A DNA stretch of 64,000 bases. Origin: Branchipolynoe longqiensis. Lineage: Eukaryota; Annelida; Polychaeta; Phyllodocida; Polynoidae. Below the pieces are notes generated by a model, which had not been told where the DNA came from, searched no databases, and worked only from the letters and a program-made list of their open reading frames with translations. The position numbers and the translations under genes are program-made. Numbering within the stretch: the first letter of the stretch is position 1; the number at the start of each line of letters is the position of its first letter. Positions 20,425-31,156 of this stretch are shown here, piece after piece. The stretch covers positions 74,795,045 to 74,859,044 of the forward strand of contig CM059198.1 of NCBI GenBank assembly GCA_030323885.1, written 5' to 3'.

Positions 20425-20763
20425 TATGTATGGATCAGCTGTGCCTGTGTATGACCGTATCCGCGATGAAGTAGCTGAATTTTATAGTACTCAGTTCTCA
20501 ACGTCTTTCCGACTTGGTGATACGGTGATGAATGAATTCAAACTGCTCTGCTCTGTCAGAGATCAACTCGGATCATGGTTACCGAATGCTGTACTACATT
20601 TGGTATCTAAGGTGAGCATCACTATGGGGCCCGTGGTCATAGATTTTGAATTATGCATGTTACCGGCAACATGGAGAATATACAGAGAATAGCATAATGG
20701 AAATTATTACTAGTACAATAAAACATATTTAACCACAAATGACACAAAAGTCTCCAAGTTGGT
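20425..20763. other. 5' noncoding side of Ngaro-like element 2
   Basis: About 340 bases between the ORF1 start and the 3' tail of the RTE-like LINE. It should contain the element's 5' repeat A1, but I did not find the matching A2 copy at the other end, so no boundary is assigned. Confidence 0.4.
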
Positions 20764-22972
20764 TCAATCAATCAATCAATAGTTCCATCCTCTAGTCGAG
20801 GGTTGGATGCAATGGTTCTCCACTTGTCCCGATGTTGTGCTGTTCTGATAGACTGTGAATAATTCAAGCCTGTCCACTGTGAAATATTTGTAAACCATGA
20901 TGTTCTTGGTCTCCCTCTCCCTCTGCTGCCATTCACCTTCCCTTCCAACAATGTACGGTATATTGAACTCTGACGAATGATGTGGCCAAAATAAATAAGT
21001 TTCTTTGTCTGTATAGTGGCAAACAAGCTTTTCTTATTTTTAATTTTTCTGAGAACTTCTTTGTTGGTGATCTTCTTTGTCCATGATATTTTCATCATCC
21101 TTCGATAAGTCCACATCTCAAATGCTGCTAAACGTTTGTACATTTTCTTAGAGATTGTCCATGTCTCTGCCCCATACATTAGAGTAGACCACACATAACA
21201 CTGAAGAATACGCTTCCTTGTTTGTATTAATATCTTACTTGATGTTAACACTCTATACATTTTGGAGAATGTTGTTCGGGCTATTGTTATCCTTCTTTTA
21301 ATTTCTTCCTCACATCTCCCATCATTTGTAATCTTTTGTCCGAGATATATGAATTCGGATACTTGTTCTATGTTTGTGCCATCTATGGTTATATTGACAT
21401 TTGGTTTATCTGTCTTTTTACTTATAACCATTGTTTTGGTCTTCCTGGCATTCATCTTCATGTTGAATAGTATTCCAGCTTTATTGATTCTATTCACTAT
21501 ATCTTGTAGGTTTTTCTCACTGTCTGCTAGTATTACACTGTCATCGGCATATCTAAGATTGTTGATGTTCCTGCCACCTATTGTCACTCCCTTGCAATCT
21601 TCAATGTGTCTGAAAATCATCTCTGTGTACAGGTTAAATAGACATGGTGACAATACACACCCCTGTCGAACTCCTCGTTTAATCATAACTTCATCCGATA
21701 GGCCCTGCTCCATTTTTATAAATGCACGTTGTGTCCAGTATAAGTTCACAATTAGTTTAATGTCTTTGCCATTGACACCAATATCTTGTAAACATTTGAT
21801 TAACAGTTCATGATTGACTCGGTCGAAGGCCTTCTCATAGTCAATAAAGCAGGCATAAACATCCTGGTTCACTTCACAATAACGTTCACAAATCATTCTC
21901 ATATTGAAAATCCCTTCACGTGTACCTCTTCCAGATATAAACCCACTTTGTACGTTACTGATTTGTTCTTCAATTTTCTGTCTGTTTCTCAGTAAAATTA
22001 TTTTCAGGATCATCTTCAACATATGACTCATCAGGCTTAGTGTTCTGTACTCAGTACACAATGTTGGTTTTAGCTTCTTTGGGAGTCGTACAAATATGGA
22101 TTCATTCATATTCAATGGTATAAATCCAGTCTCATAGATGTCAGTTACTAGCTTATGAATGATTTGAATCCCCACTTCATCTAGTCCTTTTATCATTTCT
22201 GATGTTATCTGGTCACTTCCAGGAGCCTTACCTGCCTTTAGATCATTGATAGCCTTCTCAACCTCTGATACTAATATAATATTCCCATCTTCTTTCTCAA
22301 TTGTGGGTGGGTTCCCTCTGTCATCATTGTATAGTTCGTTTACATATTCTTCCCATCTGGACTTTATTTCATCTTCTTCAAAGAGCATTTTGCCGTCTTT
22401 GTTCTTGATACATTTACTGCTTCTCTGTCTGTATCCTTGACCTGTTATCTCTTTCACTTTCTTGTGCATCTCTCTTGAACGATGTTGAGACTCAAGTTGT
22501 TCCACTACTTCACACTTCTTATTCCACCATTCATCTTTAGCTTTTTTGCATTCATCTTCTATTTCATTCTTCAGGTGTTTGTATTTAGGTGGATCAGTGG
22601 TTTTCACTTTCTTCCTTTCTGCCATCTTTTCTAGTATGGTTTGCGTCATCCATGATTGCTTTGTCTCTCGTTTTTTATTTGGTAACACCTCCTCTGCTGA
22701 CTTGACCATGCTTTCTCTGAGAGCTTCCCATTCCATTTCAATGTTGTTATACTCTCTCTGAGGAGTTTCTTCATTCATCAGTACACTGAATTTGTTATGA
22801 ACAGAGACATTATACTTAGTTCTGTATTTTGCATCTTTTAACATGTTCATATCCATTTGAATGTTGTTTTTAATTTTGTTCTGCTGTTTCAATTTCACTA
22901 CCATACTGATTCCAAGTTGGTTAAGAAAAGAAATATTATAGGTCTGAAATTTAAAAAGTTTTTTAACCAATT
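20764..22972 (-). mobile_element. RTE-like LINE, 5' truncated
   Basis: A minus-strand non-LTR element with a 3' (ATTG)n tail (TCAATCAATCAATCAAT at 20764-20780), as is usual for RTE elements. The coding part lacks the endonuclease, so reverse transcription stopped early, or the 5' end was removed next to the palindromic repeat at 22973. A 77-bp piece of the same 3' end lies at 40684-40760. Confidence 0.85.
20772..22970 (-). CDS. Reverse transcriptase of RTE-like LINE (N-terminally truncated)
   Basis: An uninterrupted frame of 732 codons; the first methionine shown is internal to the family protein. RT landmarks are 'KAGKAPGSDQITSEMIK' near 240, 'CFIDYEKAFDRVNH' near 385, 'GVRQGCVLSPCLFNLY' near 435 and the active site 'RYADDSVI' near 474. 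The C-terminal part has the 'RRMMKISW' and 'GRGRPRTSW' segments seen in RTE/BovB-type proteins. The N-terminal apurinic endonuclease is missing. The open frame suggests a fairly recent copy, but it cannot move on its own. Confidence 0.88.
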   Translation of the reverse strand: MVKKLFKFQTYNISFLNQLGISMVVKLKQQNKIKNNIQMDMNMLKDAKYRTKYNVSVHNKFSVLMNEETPQREYNNIEMEWEALRESMVKSAEEVLPNKKRETKQSWMTQTILEKMAERKKVKTTDPPKYKHLKNEIEDECKKAKDEWWNKKCEVVEQLESQHRSREMHKKVKEITGQGYRQRSSKCIKNKDGKMLFEEDEIKSRWEEYVNELYNDDRGNPPTIEKEDGNIILVSEVEKAINDLKAGKAPGSDQITSEMIKGLDEVGIQIIHKLVTDIYETGFIPLNMNESIFVRLPKKLKPTLCTEYRTLSLMSHMLKMILKIILLRNRQKIEEQISNVQSGFISGRGTREGIFNMRMICERYCEVNQDVYACFIDYEKAFDRVNHELLIKCLQDIGVNGKDIKLIVNLYWTQRAFIKMEQGLSDEVMIKRGVRQGCVLSPCLFNLYTEMIFRHIEDCKGVTIGGRNINNLRYADDSVILADSEKNLQDIVNRINKAGILFNMKMNARKTKTMVISKKTDKPNVNITIDGTNIEQVSEFIYLGQKITNDGRCEEEIKRRITIARTTFSKMYRVLTSSKILIQTRKRILQCYVWSTLMYGAETWTISKKMYKRLAAFEMWTYRRMMKISWTKKITNKEVLRKIKNKKSLFATIQTKKLIYFGHIIRQSSIYRTLLEGKVNGSRGRGRPRTSWFTNISQWTGLNYSQSIRTAQHRDKWRTIASNPRLEDGTID

Positions 22973-23153
22973 TTAAATTCCCGGAGGGGGGAATTTAAAA
23001 ATAGGGGGAGGAATCTGAAAACTGTTTTAAAGTTCCCCCCCCCCCCCCCCAGGAATCTGAAAACGTTTTTAATTTCCCCGGAGGGAAGTTAAAAACGTTT
23101 TCAGATTCCCGGGGGGGAACTTAGGAAGGGGGGAAGTTGAAATCGTTACACCG
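22973..23153. repeat. Inverted-repeat end, mate of 7319-7440
   Basis: Contains GAATCTGAAAACGTTTTTAA-type palindromic units separated by C- or G-rich runs, and ends TTACACCGG. Read in reverse complement it follows the 7319-7440 sequence for about 75 bases from the CCGGTGTAA end. Confidence 0.7.
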
Positions 23154-23733
23154 GGAGCAAAGTAACAGATTAATAATAACCGTTCAATACTTGGGTAAAT
23201 ATTATTAGACTGTGGGTAGAGGGTTCCAAAATTTATTACAAGAGCTAGAAAGTGGATTGTGATTTATTTGCGTTATTATATTTTTGTGGACTAGTGTTGT
23301 AATATGTCTATTTATTATTTATCGCGGCAAGTGGTACCGTGCTTGTGCGGATTCCTTATTGATATACCTCATTAAAAGTATTTTAATGGCTAAACCTTTT
23401 CGACGATTGGAACTTCTTTTTAAGTTTGAGGATAGTTCACATGCGACAAAGCATGAAACTATGCCATGGCACTTACTCTTTTAAATATACATTTCTAATT
23501 ATATTTCGTCATATTTTTCATGTTCGCTATTAATATTATTGACCCAACATTCCATACGTCAACATAAATAAAAGTTCCATCTATGTTAAAGTTATGTAGT
23601 TCGATAAAAGCATCAAATTTGCACAAGCAAAAGATTTCAACCTAGATATCCAACTTAGATACGGATTCACTTAGTAGGTTTTGTTGATATATCACTTTGC
23701 AGTGCTACTTTTAAAACTATGGAAATTAGACAT
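23154..23733. other. AT-rich unassigned sequence
   Basis: Short chance frames only. No repeat seen elsewhere in the window was recognised here. Confidence 0.4.
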
Positions 23734-23736
23734 TTA

Positions 23737-24487
23737 AGCTGTTTTCACACACGCACTTTAAATCGATTCATATAAATCGACTTGCCTAGTTCGACGCACA
23801 TTTGCCGTGTGAATGCGACGCTGTGTCGATTTAGGGCTGAATCGACTCGTATAAATCGGTTCATGGAAACCACCTTCGTGAGGTAGTTTATATGAATCGA
23901 TATAGCTGGTTCCCGGGCGGTGATAGTGTAAAATAGCGGTGCTCGCCGGATACAGGCTCAGGTGTAACTATACACTGGTGCCCGGCAGTGTTAGGGACCG
24001 ATTAGGCGAAATCTATTGAATGCGATCATATTTAACAGAATTACATACTCAAATAATGAAATTTAATTAAATTAACCCTAAATTCCAAGCGATATTAACG
24101 TAGCAGCTACATCGGCGTCGTTATTCATATTGTCGAAACGACAAGTGTAAGCTAAACAAATAGCAGTGCTCGCCGGATACAAGCTCAGGTGTAACTATAC
24201 ACTGGTGCCCGGCAGTGTTAGGGACCAATTAGGCCGAATTCTATTGAATGCGATCATATTTAACAGAATTACATACTCAAATAATGAAATTTAATTAAAT
24301 TAACCCTAAATTCCAAGTGTAAACTAAACAAATAGCAGTGCTCACCGGCTACAGGCTCACCACTAAGGCTGTTGGTTCCCGGCAGCCGAAACACTTTCAA
24401 ATTCGGTGAGTGTGAATGCGCCACTAAATCGATTCATATAAATTGACTTGTCTAAGTCGATATAAAATTGTGTGTGTGAACACAGCT
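23737..24487. mobile_element. PIF/Harbinger-type MITE, copy 1 (TTA target duplication)
   Basis: Ends are AGCTGTTTTCACAC and, inverted, GTGTGAACACAGCT. TTA flanks both sides (23734-23736 and 24488-24490), the target duplication typical of PIF/Harbinger. Internally it carries a duplicated block of about 160-190 bases (around 23940-24120 and 24166-24330) containing GCTCGCCGGATACA and TGCCCGGCAGTGTTAGGGACC. The family recurs inverted at 28893-29441, and more distantly at 35167-35910. Confidence 0.8.
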
Positions 24488-24490
24488 TTA

Positions 24491-24990
24491 GAGTCACCTG
24501 TCATCTTGCAACAATGACAGGTGTTCTCCCCTTTGGTGTGCGAATCACTATTGAATTATTTGCTTGTACCTGTACAGAATTCAGACTTGGGCTGTGGTGA
24601 AGGTGGTGGGTTTCCTCCCAGTTAGCCGTGTTAGTTCATGTTAGTACTTGACCATCCTGCTTCTGAGTCAGGTGACTGTCGCAAAACTGTGACCCTCTGG
24701 ATAGTTCATTCCCTTTTCAACTCTAACTTGCTAAATGCGCTATCCCCCCCCCCCCCCCCCCCCCCCCCCAACAGGATTCTCTTCGTGGTACTATGACCAC
24801 CCACACAATTGGAACATTTTGCTTGGTTTTCACAAATAACATTGTTGGTGATCTTTTTGGCAACACATGAAGCAAATGAATTCATTTTTGCATGCATCCT
24901 TACCATTACCAAATTTGACATTGGAAGCAGCGAAGTACCGTTGAGATGAAAACATTTACATATGATTATATAATAATGGCAGACCTCAGC
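24491..24990. other. Unassigned sequence with a poly-C run
   Basis: Noncoding apart from chance frames. It includes the homopolymer at 24744-24769. Confidence 0.4.
24744..24769. repeat. Poly-C homopolymer (26 bases)
   Basis: An uninterrupted run of C in the sequence as given; its length is prone to assembly error. Confidence 0.9.
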
Positions 24991-25002
24991 GGGAATGGAT
25001 GA

Positions 25003-25354
25003 ATGACCAAGTCAAAATTATACAATATTCATGCATCTAAGGCAGCAGGTCCTGATGGAATATATCCACATATATTAAAGGAGCTATACAATGAGCTTGT
25101 CGGACCACTCAGACACTTTCCAAAAATCACTAAACCAAAGAAAACTTCCTCACCCATGGAAGGATGGTCATGTGTCTCGAATCTTCAAAAAGGGTAACAG
25201 AAATGATCCAGGAAACTATAAGCCAGTCAGTCTAACAGCTGTAGTGTGTAGGTTGCTGGAATCAATAATAAGAGATTCTATCATGGCTCACCTTGTCGAA
25301 AACAACCTCCTATCAACACAGCAGCATGGCTTTGTGCAAGGAAGATCTTTTTAG
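25003..25354 (+). pseudogene. Non-LTR reverse transcriptase fragment (Jockey/CR1-like)
   Basis: Two overlapping frames together match the RT fingers of a Jockey/CR1-type LINE. 'HASKAAGPDGIYPHILKEL' is in the first frame. 'LPHPWKDGHVSRIFKKGN', 'PGNYKPVSLTAVVCRLLESI' and 'QQHGFVQGRS' are in the second. The switch is a frameshift near 25110-25190. Neither the palm active site nor the endonuclease is present. It is a dead fragment in plus orientation. Confidence 0.75.
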
Positions 25355-25427
25355 CATGAATGGATGAGTTGACCCGTGTTATTGATGATTTTGGAGATCT
25401 GGACAAAATGCTATCACTCTCACAGCA

Positions 25428-25607
25428 GAGCGGCAGTCAAGTAATGAAAGCAGTCTTTGTCGCATCGCGACCGACAGCATGATGATGATGATGATATATA
25501 TTATATATATATGTGATTATATATCCATATATATCCATATACAATCATCATCATCATGCTGTCAGTCGCGATGCGACAAAGACTGCTTTCATTACTTGAC
25601 TGAACTG
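25428..25607. repeat. Palindrome with ATG/ATC core
   Basis: The arms at 25428-25490 and 25546-25607 are near-perfect reverse complements (GCAGTCAAGTAATGAAAGCA and AAGACTGCTTTCATTACTTG), separated by an AT-rich loop. A single arm of the same sequence is at 58880-58985. It is probably a foldback non-autonomous element. Confidence 0.8.
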
Positions 25608-26002
25608 TACATTTCATGAAAGCTGCCTGCAAAAGTGTTGAAATGCTGCTGGCTTTTGCAAGTTACCAGCGGCACTCTCTCGGGGAGCAAATAGAGGTTT
25701 CACACCGGCAAGAACATGTCCAGACAGGCGCAAAACTATTTGTCCCTGCAGTGGATGGTCGGGAGATGCTGGGAGTTCCATACATCAACCGCCCTTAAGG
25801 CTGCCACAGTGACATGGTTTTCTGTTTAGGGTTTGCTCCCTTAGCCTTCGGTTCTGTCAAGAACCTGTACTACAAGGCAGTGGTTTACAACTCTGCAGGG
25901 CAAGGGCGTCAAACTCCCTGAGGTATAATGTACTTGTAAACAACAACCCATAAATATAAGAGTATCATGTTTATTACTTATAATGGTACAAACTTGAATA
26001 TG
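25608..26002. other. Unassigned sequence
   Basis: Contains a 60-codon frame without a recognised domain. No repeats were identified. Confidence 0.4.
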
Positions 26003-26006
26003 TTAA

Positions 26007-27940
26007 AGTTGCATGGTCCGATGATATATAATTTTGTCAAAATTAAAACAACTACTTACATTTGATCCTATATATCCAACTTAGATACTGGTGTATTAGC
26101 TAATGATTTGGGACAGTATATACAGAATAACCAGTGAATTTATAAGCTCAGCCCTTAGGACACTCACTTTGAAACACCCATTATGCTGGGAGGCCATTAA
26201 CCAACTAGGCCAATCTCGTGACCTCATTAGCCTCCCCCCAACCAAGTAGGCCTACTGTGCAGGGCCATAGAGGGGAAGGGGATATGAGGTGGATGTGTGT
26301 GTGTATGTGTCTGTGTGTTTCCTGACCTGACTTTACAGAGACACAGAAACAGACATACACAGAGACATACACACAGAGACATACACAGACAGACACACAC
26401 ACAGCCATACACACACAGACATTTACATATGACATACACACACAGACATACACACACATACAGACACACACAGACAGACACACACAGACAGACAGACACC
26501 CATAGATAGGCACACACAGACAGACATGCACAGACAGAACACGCATACACAGAAACACACAGACATGCACACACCTGACATACACAGACACACATACACC
26601 CAACCTGACTTTGCAGAGAGAGAGCCACACACACACATACAGACACCCACAGACAGACACACACAGACATACACACAGACAGACATGCACAGACATACAC
26701 ACATAGATGTACACACATACACACACAGACATACACACATACATATACACACATACATACACACAAACATACACACACAGACATTACCACACATACATAT
26801 ACACACACAGGCAGACACACATATATAGACACACACAGACAGACATGCATAGACAGCACACACAGACACACAAACACATAGATATGCACACACCTGACAT
26901 ACACAGACACACATACACCCGACCTGACTTTGCAGAGAGAGAGACACACACACATACAGAAACACATAGACAGCCACACACAGGCAGAGGCAGACACACA
27001 CATACATGCACACACATACATACACACAGACACACACATACAGACATACACAGACAGACACACCCATACACACAGACATACACAGACACACATACACCTG
27101 ACCTGACTTTGCAGAGAGAGAGACACACACACAGACAGAGACACATAGACAGACACACACAGACAGAGGCAGCCACACACATACATACACACAGATATAC
27201 ACACCGACACACATACACACACAGACATTACCACACATACATATATACAAACAGACCCACACAGACAGACACACATAGATATACACACACAGACAGACAT
27301 GCATAGACAACACACAGACACAGAAACACACAGACATGCACACACCTGACATACACAGACACACATACACCCGGCCTGACTTTGCAGAGAGAGACACACA
27401 CAGAGACAGAGACACATAGACAGACGCACACAGATAGAGGCAGACACACACACATACATACACACACATACAGACACCCACATACATACACACATACATA
27501 CCCACACATACACATACACAGAAACACACAGACATACACACAGACAGACAGACACACACAGACACACATAGACAGACGCAAGCAGACAACAGACACACAT
27601 TATTTATAGTTTGTTAAAAACCCTAGTGCCATGGGCCTATGGCACTAATCCATTCCCAGAATGTTTAAACCCAACCAGGAATACCTACCTACAGTCCTGT
27701 AAGGTTCCAGGTCATCTCACATCACGTGATCACCACGAGATGACCATCTGGGTCATAGCCACAGGACTTTTGGCAAGCTTGTCGAAATTATTGTTGGTTC
27801 TTTCAGCTCATATTACTTCAAAACTAATCATCTTTAATCAAAATCACTCCGGACTAATGATTAGTAGCTTGTAATGATCAATTTGATATATTTATCTAAA
27901 AAATAAGACAAAAATTCAGATGCCATCGGACCATGCAACT
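26007..27940. mobile_element. TTAA-flanked short-TIR element carrying a giant CA array
   Basis: The left end AGTTGCATGGTCCGATG (26007) and the right end CATCGGACCATGCAACT (to 27940) are perfect inverted repeats, each bordered by TTAA (26003-26006 and 27941-27944). Related ends occur at 36506-36865 and around 54235. The standard copies are about 360 bases; this one is 1.9 kb because of the array at 26288-27600. TTAA borders suggest piggyBac, but a TTA/TAA reading would fit PIF/Harbinger. Confidence 0.7.
26288..27600. repeat. 1.3-kb CA/CACAGA array with higher-order structure
   Basis: Almost continuous CA dinucleotides mixed with CAGACA and CATACA on the plus strand. A marker segment ending CCTGACTTTGCAGAGAGAG recurs near 26328 (variant), 26600, 26918, 27098 and 27372, so blocks of about 180-320 bases have been duplicated. 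The long cysteine/valine-rich and histidine/threonine-rich frames on both strands come from this simple sequence. Confidence 0.95.
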
Positions 27941-28044
27941 TTAAATAAAATGGCATACTAATCAGAAATGCTCATGTAAAGTAACAGAGAATAGAAAAAA
28001 AAAATTTCGATAATGAAACTCTCAGTGCAACATCAATCCCTATA

Positions 28045-28422
28045 CAGTATAACCCCGTTAAATCCAACTTGAAGGGACCCTAGAAATTTGTTGGGATTAA
28101 CCGATAATTGGTTTAACCAGGCTTTGGCTTTGACTTTGAGTAAGCGTGTATAGTACATGTAATATACAATGTATGTGGACACTTTGATTATTGTTTTTTT
28201 ATGTGTATACAGTATAACCCCATTAAACTAAGCTTGGTTAAACCAAACGATCGGTTAATCCAAACTTTTTTCGGCGGCCCTGCAAAATACTTTGGAATAA
28301 CCAACCTTTGTTGAACTAACTTTTTTATATGATAAATGGTAGTATCTTGCCGAGCCGCCGAAAAAAGTTTGGATTAACCGATCGTTTAGTTTAGCCCAGC
28401 TTGGTCTAACGGGGTTGTACTG
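28045..28422. mobile_element. Pogo/Tigger-type MITE, full copy plus adjacent half copy
   Basis: The full copy is 28210-28422. It has about 65-base inverted repeats starting CAGTATAACCCC and ending GGGGTTGTACTG, flanked by TA (28208-28209 and 28423-28424). Both arms contain GTTTGGATTAACCGATCG and the GGCGG/CCGCC core. An older left end starts at 28045 with the same CAGTATAACCCCG. The CAGT terminus and TA duplication are characteristic of pogo/Tigger elements. Confidence 0.82.
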
Positions 28423-28625
28423 TATGTCCATGTATATCCATACATATATCCATATATATATCCATGTATATATCCATATATATATCCATGTATATATCCA
28501 GATATATCCAGATATATATCCATATATATATATATCCAGATATATATCCAGATATATATCCAGATATATATCCATGTATATTCATGTATATCCATATGTA
28601 CCCATATATATCCATATATCTGCAG
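28415..28625. repeat. ATATCC/TATATCCATG minisatellite
   Basis: An array of TATATCCA, TATATCCAG and TATATCCATG variants over about 200 bases. The Tyr/Ile/Asp-rich frames here are artefacts. Confidence 0.9.
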
Positions 28626-28892
28626 CGTAAGCATTATACAAATATTATTTTTAATGGAACCCGTCGTGTATTAACTTGTCTCGGCTAGATTAGAACCCGC
28701 GACCCTCACGCCGGTTATGTGGGAACAGCAGCTACAGCACCCTGGCCAGTTGCTTGAGCCGTGGGGGGTGGGAGGGGGGGTTTGGCGCGCTCTCTCCAGT
28801 GTCCAACGGTTTTTCCCTCCAGTGGGCGCATTTGGTCCTGAACTCTAGCTTTGAGCGGACGTCGCACCAGCTCGTCCCGGTGTCGCGTTTTC

Positions 28893-29441
28893 AGCCGTGT
28901 TCCGCTAGCGAATTAGGCAAATCGATTTATATGAAGTGATGTAGTGGTGCGTTTACACGAAGCGAGTTTGAAAGTGTTTCGGCGCCGGGAACCAGCAGCC
29001 TTAGTTCCGCCTGTAGCCGGCGAGCACTGCTATTTGTTTTAGATTACACTCGGCGATTCGACGCCGATGCAGCTGCTACGTTAATATCGCTTTTAATTTA
29101 GGGTTAATTTAATTAAATTTCATTATTTGAGTATGTAATTCTGTTAAATATGATCGCATTCAATAGATTTCGGCATAATCGGTCCCTAACACTGCCGGGC
29201 ACCAGCGATAGTTACAGCTGCGCATGTAGCCGGCGAGCGCCGCTATTTTACACTATTGCCGCCCGGGAACCGACTGTATCGCTTCATATAAACCACCTCT
29301 CGAGGTGGTGTACATAAAGTGAATCATATGAAGCGAATCAGGCCTAATCCGCCTCAGGGTCGCGTTTACACGGCGAATGTGAGGCGAACTAGGCAAGGTG
29401 ATTTATATGAAGCGACTTAACTCGCCCGTGTAAACACGGCT
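28893..29441. mobile_element. PIF/Harbinger-type MITE, copy 2 (inverted relative to copy 1)
   Basis: Ends are AGCCGTGTTCCGCTAGCG and, inverted, CGGGTGTAAACACGGCT-like. The interior matches copy 1 (23737-24487) in reverse complement, including TTTAATTAAATTTCATTATT and the CCGGGAACC segments. Only one copy of the internally duplicated block is present. TTA follows the right end, but the left flank reads TTC. Confidence 0.75.
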
Positions 29442-29583
29442 TTAAATAATTCCTTAAAATTCCTCCGATTTCTGGAGTTATTTGTTGAAAAAGAATGCTG
29501 CTCAATGATCGCACATGTTCTGCTAGTGATCCGAGCCGGAAACCATATGTAACGAACTGCGGATGCGCGGATCAACACTGTCG

Positions 29584-30010
29584 GCCCGAAAAATGAATGC
29601 AAACCAGCGGCGGCCCACCACCGTAGGCCCGACGGTGGCCCGACGGTGGCTCGAATGTGGAAAATGAATGCAAACCAGTGGCGGCCCACCACCGTAGGCC
29701 CGACGGTGTCCCGACGGTGGCTCGAATGTGGAAAATGAATGCAAACCAGCGGCGGCCCACCACCGTCGGCCCGATGGTGGCCCGACGGTGGCTCAAAAGT
29801 GGAAAGGGATTGAAACCTAATGTCGGAACACCACCGTCGGCCCGACGGTGGCTCGAATGTGGAAAATGAATGCAAACCAGCGGCGGCCCACCACCGTCGG
29901 CCCGACAGTGGCCCGACGGTGGCTCAAAAGTGGAAAGGGATTGAAACCCAATGTTGGAACACCACCGTCGGCCCAACGGTGGAAAGTCTGTGGCGACGGT
30001 GCGACCAATA
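29584..30010. repeat. GC-rich tandem repeat with palindromic CCACCGTCGGCCCGACGGTGG core
   Basis: At least five units of about 70-100 bases alternate AATGAATGCAAACCAGCGGC and AAAGGGATTGAAACCC segments. Each is joined by CACCACCGTCGGCCCGAC palindromic cores. The unit order is irregular, and open frames appear on both strands because of the 3-fold structure. Confidence 0.88.
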
Positions 30011-30040
30011 GCCGACGTTGGGCCGACGGCTGTGTGCTAT

Positions 30041-30510
30041 CTGGGTACCGTGTTCAGCCGTGTGATTAGACTCAAACTCAAGGCATTGTCAATGGTCATG
30101 AGCAATCTTCATACAGAAAATACAGAACAAGTGAAATATCTCTAAAACCACACCACCTATTAACAAATCGCTTGGTACACATATAGAAAACATCTTCACC
30201 AAAAAGATTATATTAAATTTATAAGGTTAGGGTTCTTGATTTCTATTAATTTTGATTAAAACTAATGTTTTGCACTGCGCGCACCGTGAAACTCAGGGCA
30301 TTGTCAATGGTGGTGAGCAATCTTCATACAGAAAATCCAGGAAAAGTGAAATATCTCTAAAACCACACCACCTAGAAACAAATTGCTTGGTACACATATA
30401 GAAAACATCTTTACCAAAAATATTATCTTAAATTTATATCTTTAGTGCCTCACGACCATTGACAATGCCTTGAGTTTTAGTCTATGCACACGGCTGAACA
30501 CGGTACACAG
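30041..30510. mobile_element. MITE with about 60-base TIRs and internal duplication
   Basis: The left arm CTGGGTACCGTGTTCAGCCG and right arm CGGCTGAACACGGTACACAG are inverted; both continue into GGCATTGTCAATGG-type sequence. The interior holds two direct copies (about 30080-30235 and 30293-30441) of a segment with GTGAAATATCTCTAAAACCA. A third copy of that segment lies at 32551-32640. No target duplication was seen. Confidence 0.78.
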
Positions 30511-30916
30511 CTGAAAACGCCACACCGGTCTTGGTCAACCAGAGTGATGGTACTGGACCTGTATGCAACCTGCGGGGAGGAACACAAGCCTTCCCTGGGC
30601 AGCAAGTGCAAGCGTACAAAATTGATGAAGAAGATTAAGTCGGTGCTGCAGTCATCAGGAGATGAGGCTCCGAGTGCGTAGGCTAAACCAGCGAGAGGAG
30701 GATAAGGAGGAGCGAGCGCTTCGTAAAGAGCTCGCTTCATGCAACTGGGAGCGACGGAAAGAGGAGCTAAGAGCAGCGCTGAAGGAGACAGAACGAATGA
30801 GGAAGACCAGTTGTCTGCGACTGAAATTTCCACTGCTTAAACAACTAATGTACAAAAAAAACACAAAAAAACAGAAAAATATAAGGAAAAAAATAAGTAG
30901 GACTTTTTTTTATTGA
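30484..30916 (+). pseudogene. Possible SANT/Myb-like and coiled-coil protein remnant
   Basis: The first frame (to 30681) carries 'RSWSTRVMVLDLYATCGEEH' and a basic helix 'KRTKLMKKIKSVLQS', which loosely resembles a Myb/SANT-like domain as in Harbinger accessory proteins. A second frame (30662-30916) is Arg/Glu/Leu-rich and would form a coiled coil ('EERALRKELASCNWERRKEEL'). The two frames differ, so at least one frameshift or an exon boundary separates them. This could be the accessory ORF of a nearby Harbinger-like element; the evidence is weak. Confidence 0.35.
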
Positions 30917-30989
30917 TGTTTTAAAATCCCATCCCATGCTGACCAGTTTTCAAGAGAGTGACCCATATATATGTTATATATATATATAG

Positions 30990-31060
30990 CTGTGTTATAC
31001 CCCGGGAAACAACAGTTATCCATCATCTGTACCTAGGTAAGATTCGTATAACTATACTAT
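30990..31060. repeat. Fragment of the DIRS-derived foldback repeat
   Basis: AGTTATCCATCATCTGTACC and the following GGTAAGATTCGT match 53283-53330 (and 53010-53060 inverted). It lies in AT-dinucleotide sequence. Confidence 0.65.
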
Positions 31061-31156
31061 ATATTTATATATATGTATGTTATATATATGTCATATATAT
31101 ATATTCTATCACATAGAACCAGGTATGAGGAATGGAACCATGTTGGCTTACTCTAA

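Noticed and set aside
19120..20692. Plus-strand frames of 180 and 213 codons
   Set aside because: Antisense shadows of the Ngaro-like ORF1 and ORF2.
7319..23153. A Maverick/Polinton or giant-virus-like element
   Set aside because: No DNA polymerase B, packaging ATPase or capsid gene; all recognised frames belong to Ngaro-like, Gypsy and RTE-like retroelements.
26205..27609. Long Cys/Val/Ser-rich and His/Thr-rich open frames up to 457 codons on both strands
   Set aside because: They arise from the CA/CACAGA array, which has few stops in any frame; no start context, domain or splice structure.
28255..28688. Tyr/Ile/Asp-rich frames
   Set aside because: Derived from the ATATCC minisatellite.
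29417..30069. Several overlapping frames of 60-150 codons on both strands
   Set aside because: Products of the GC-rich tandem repeat; not conserved proteins.
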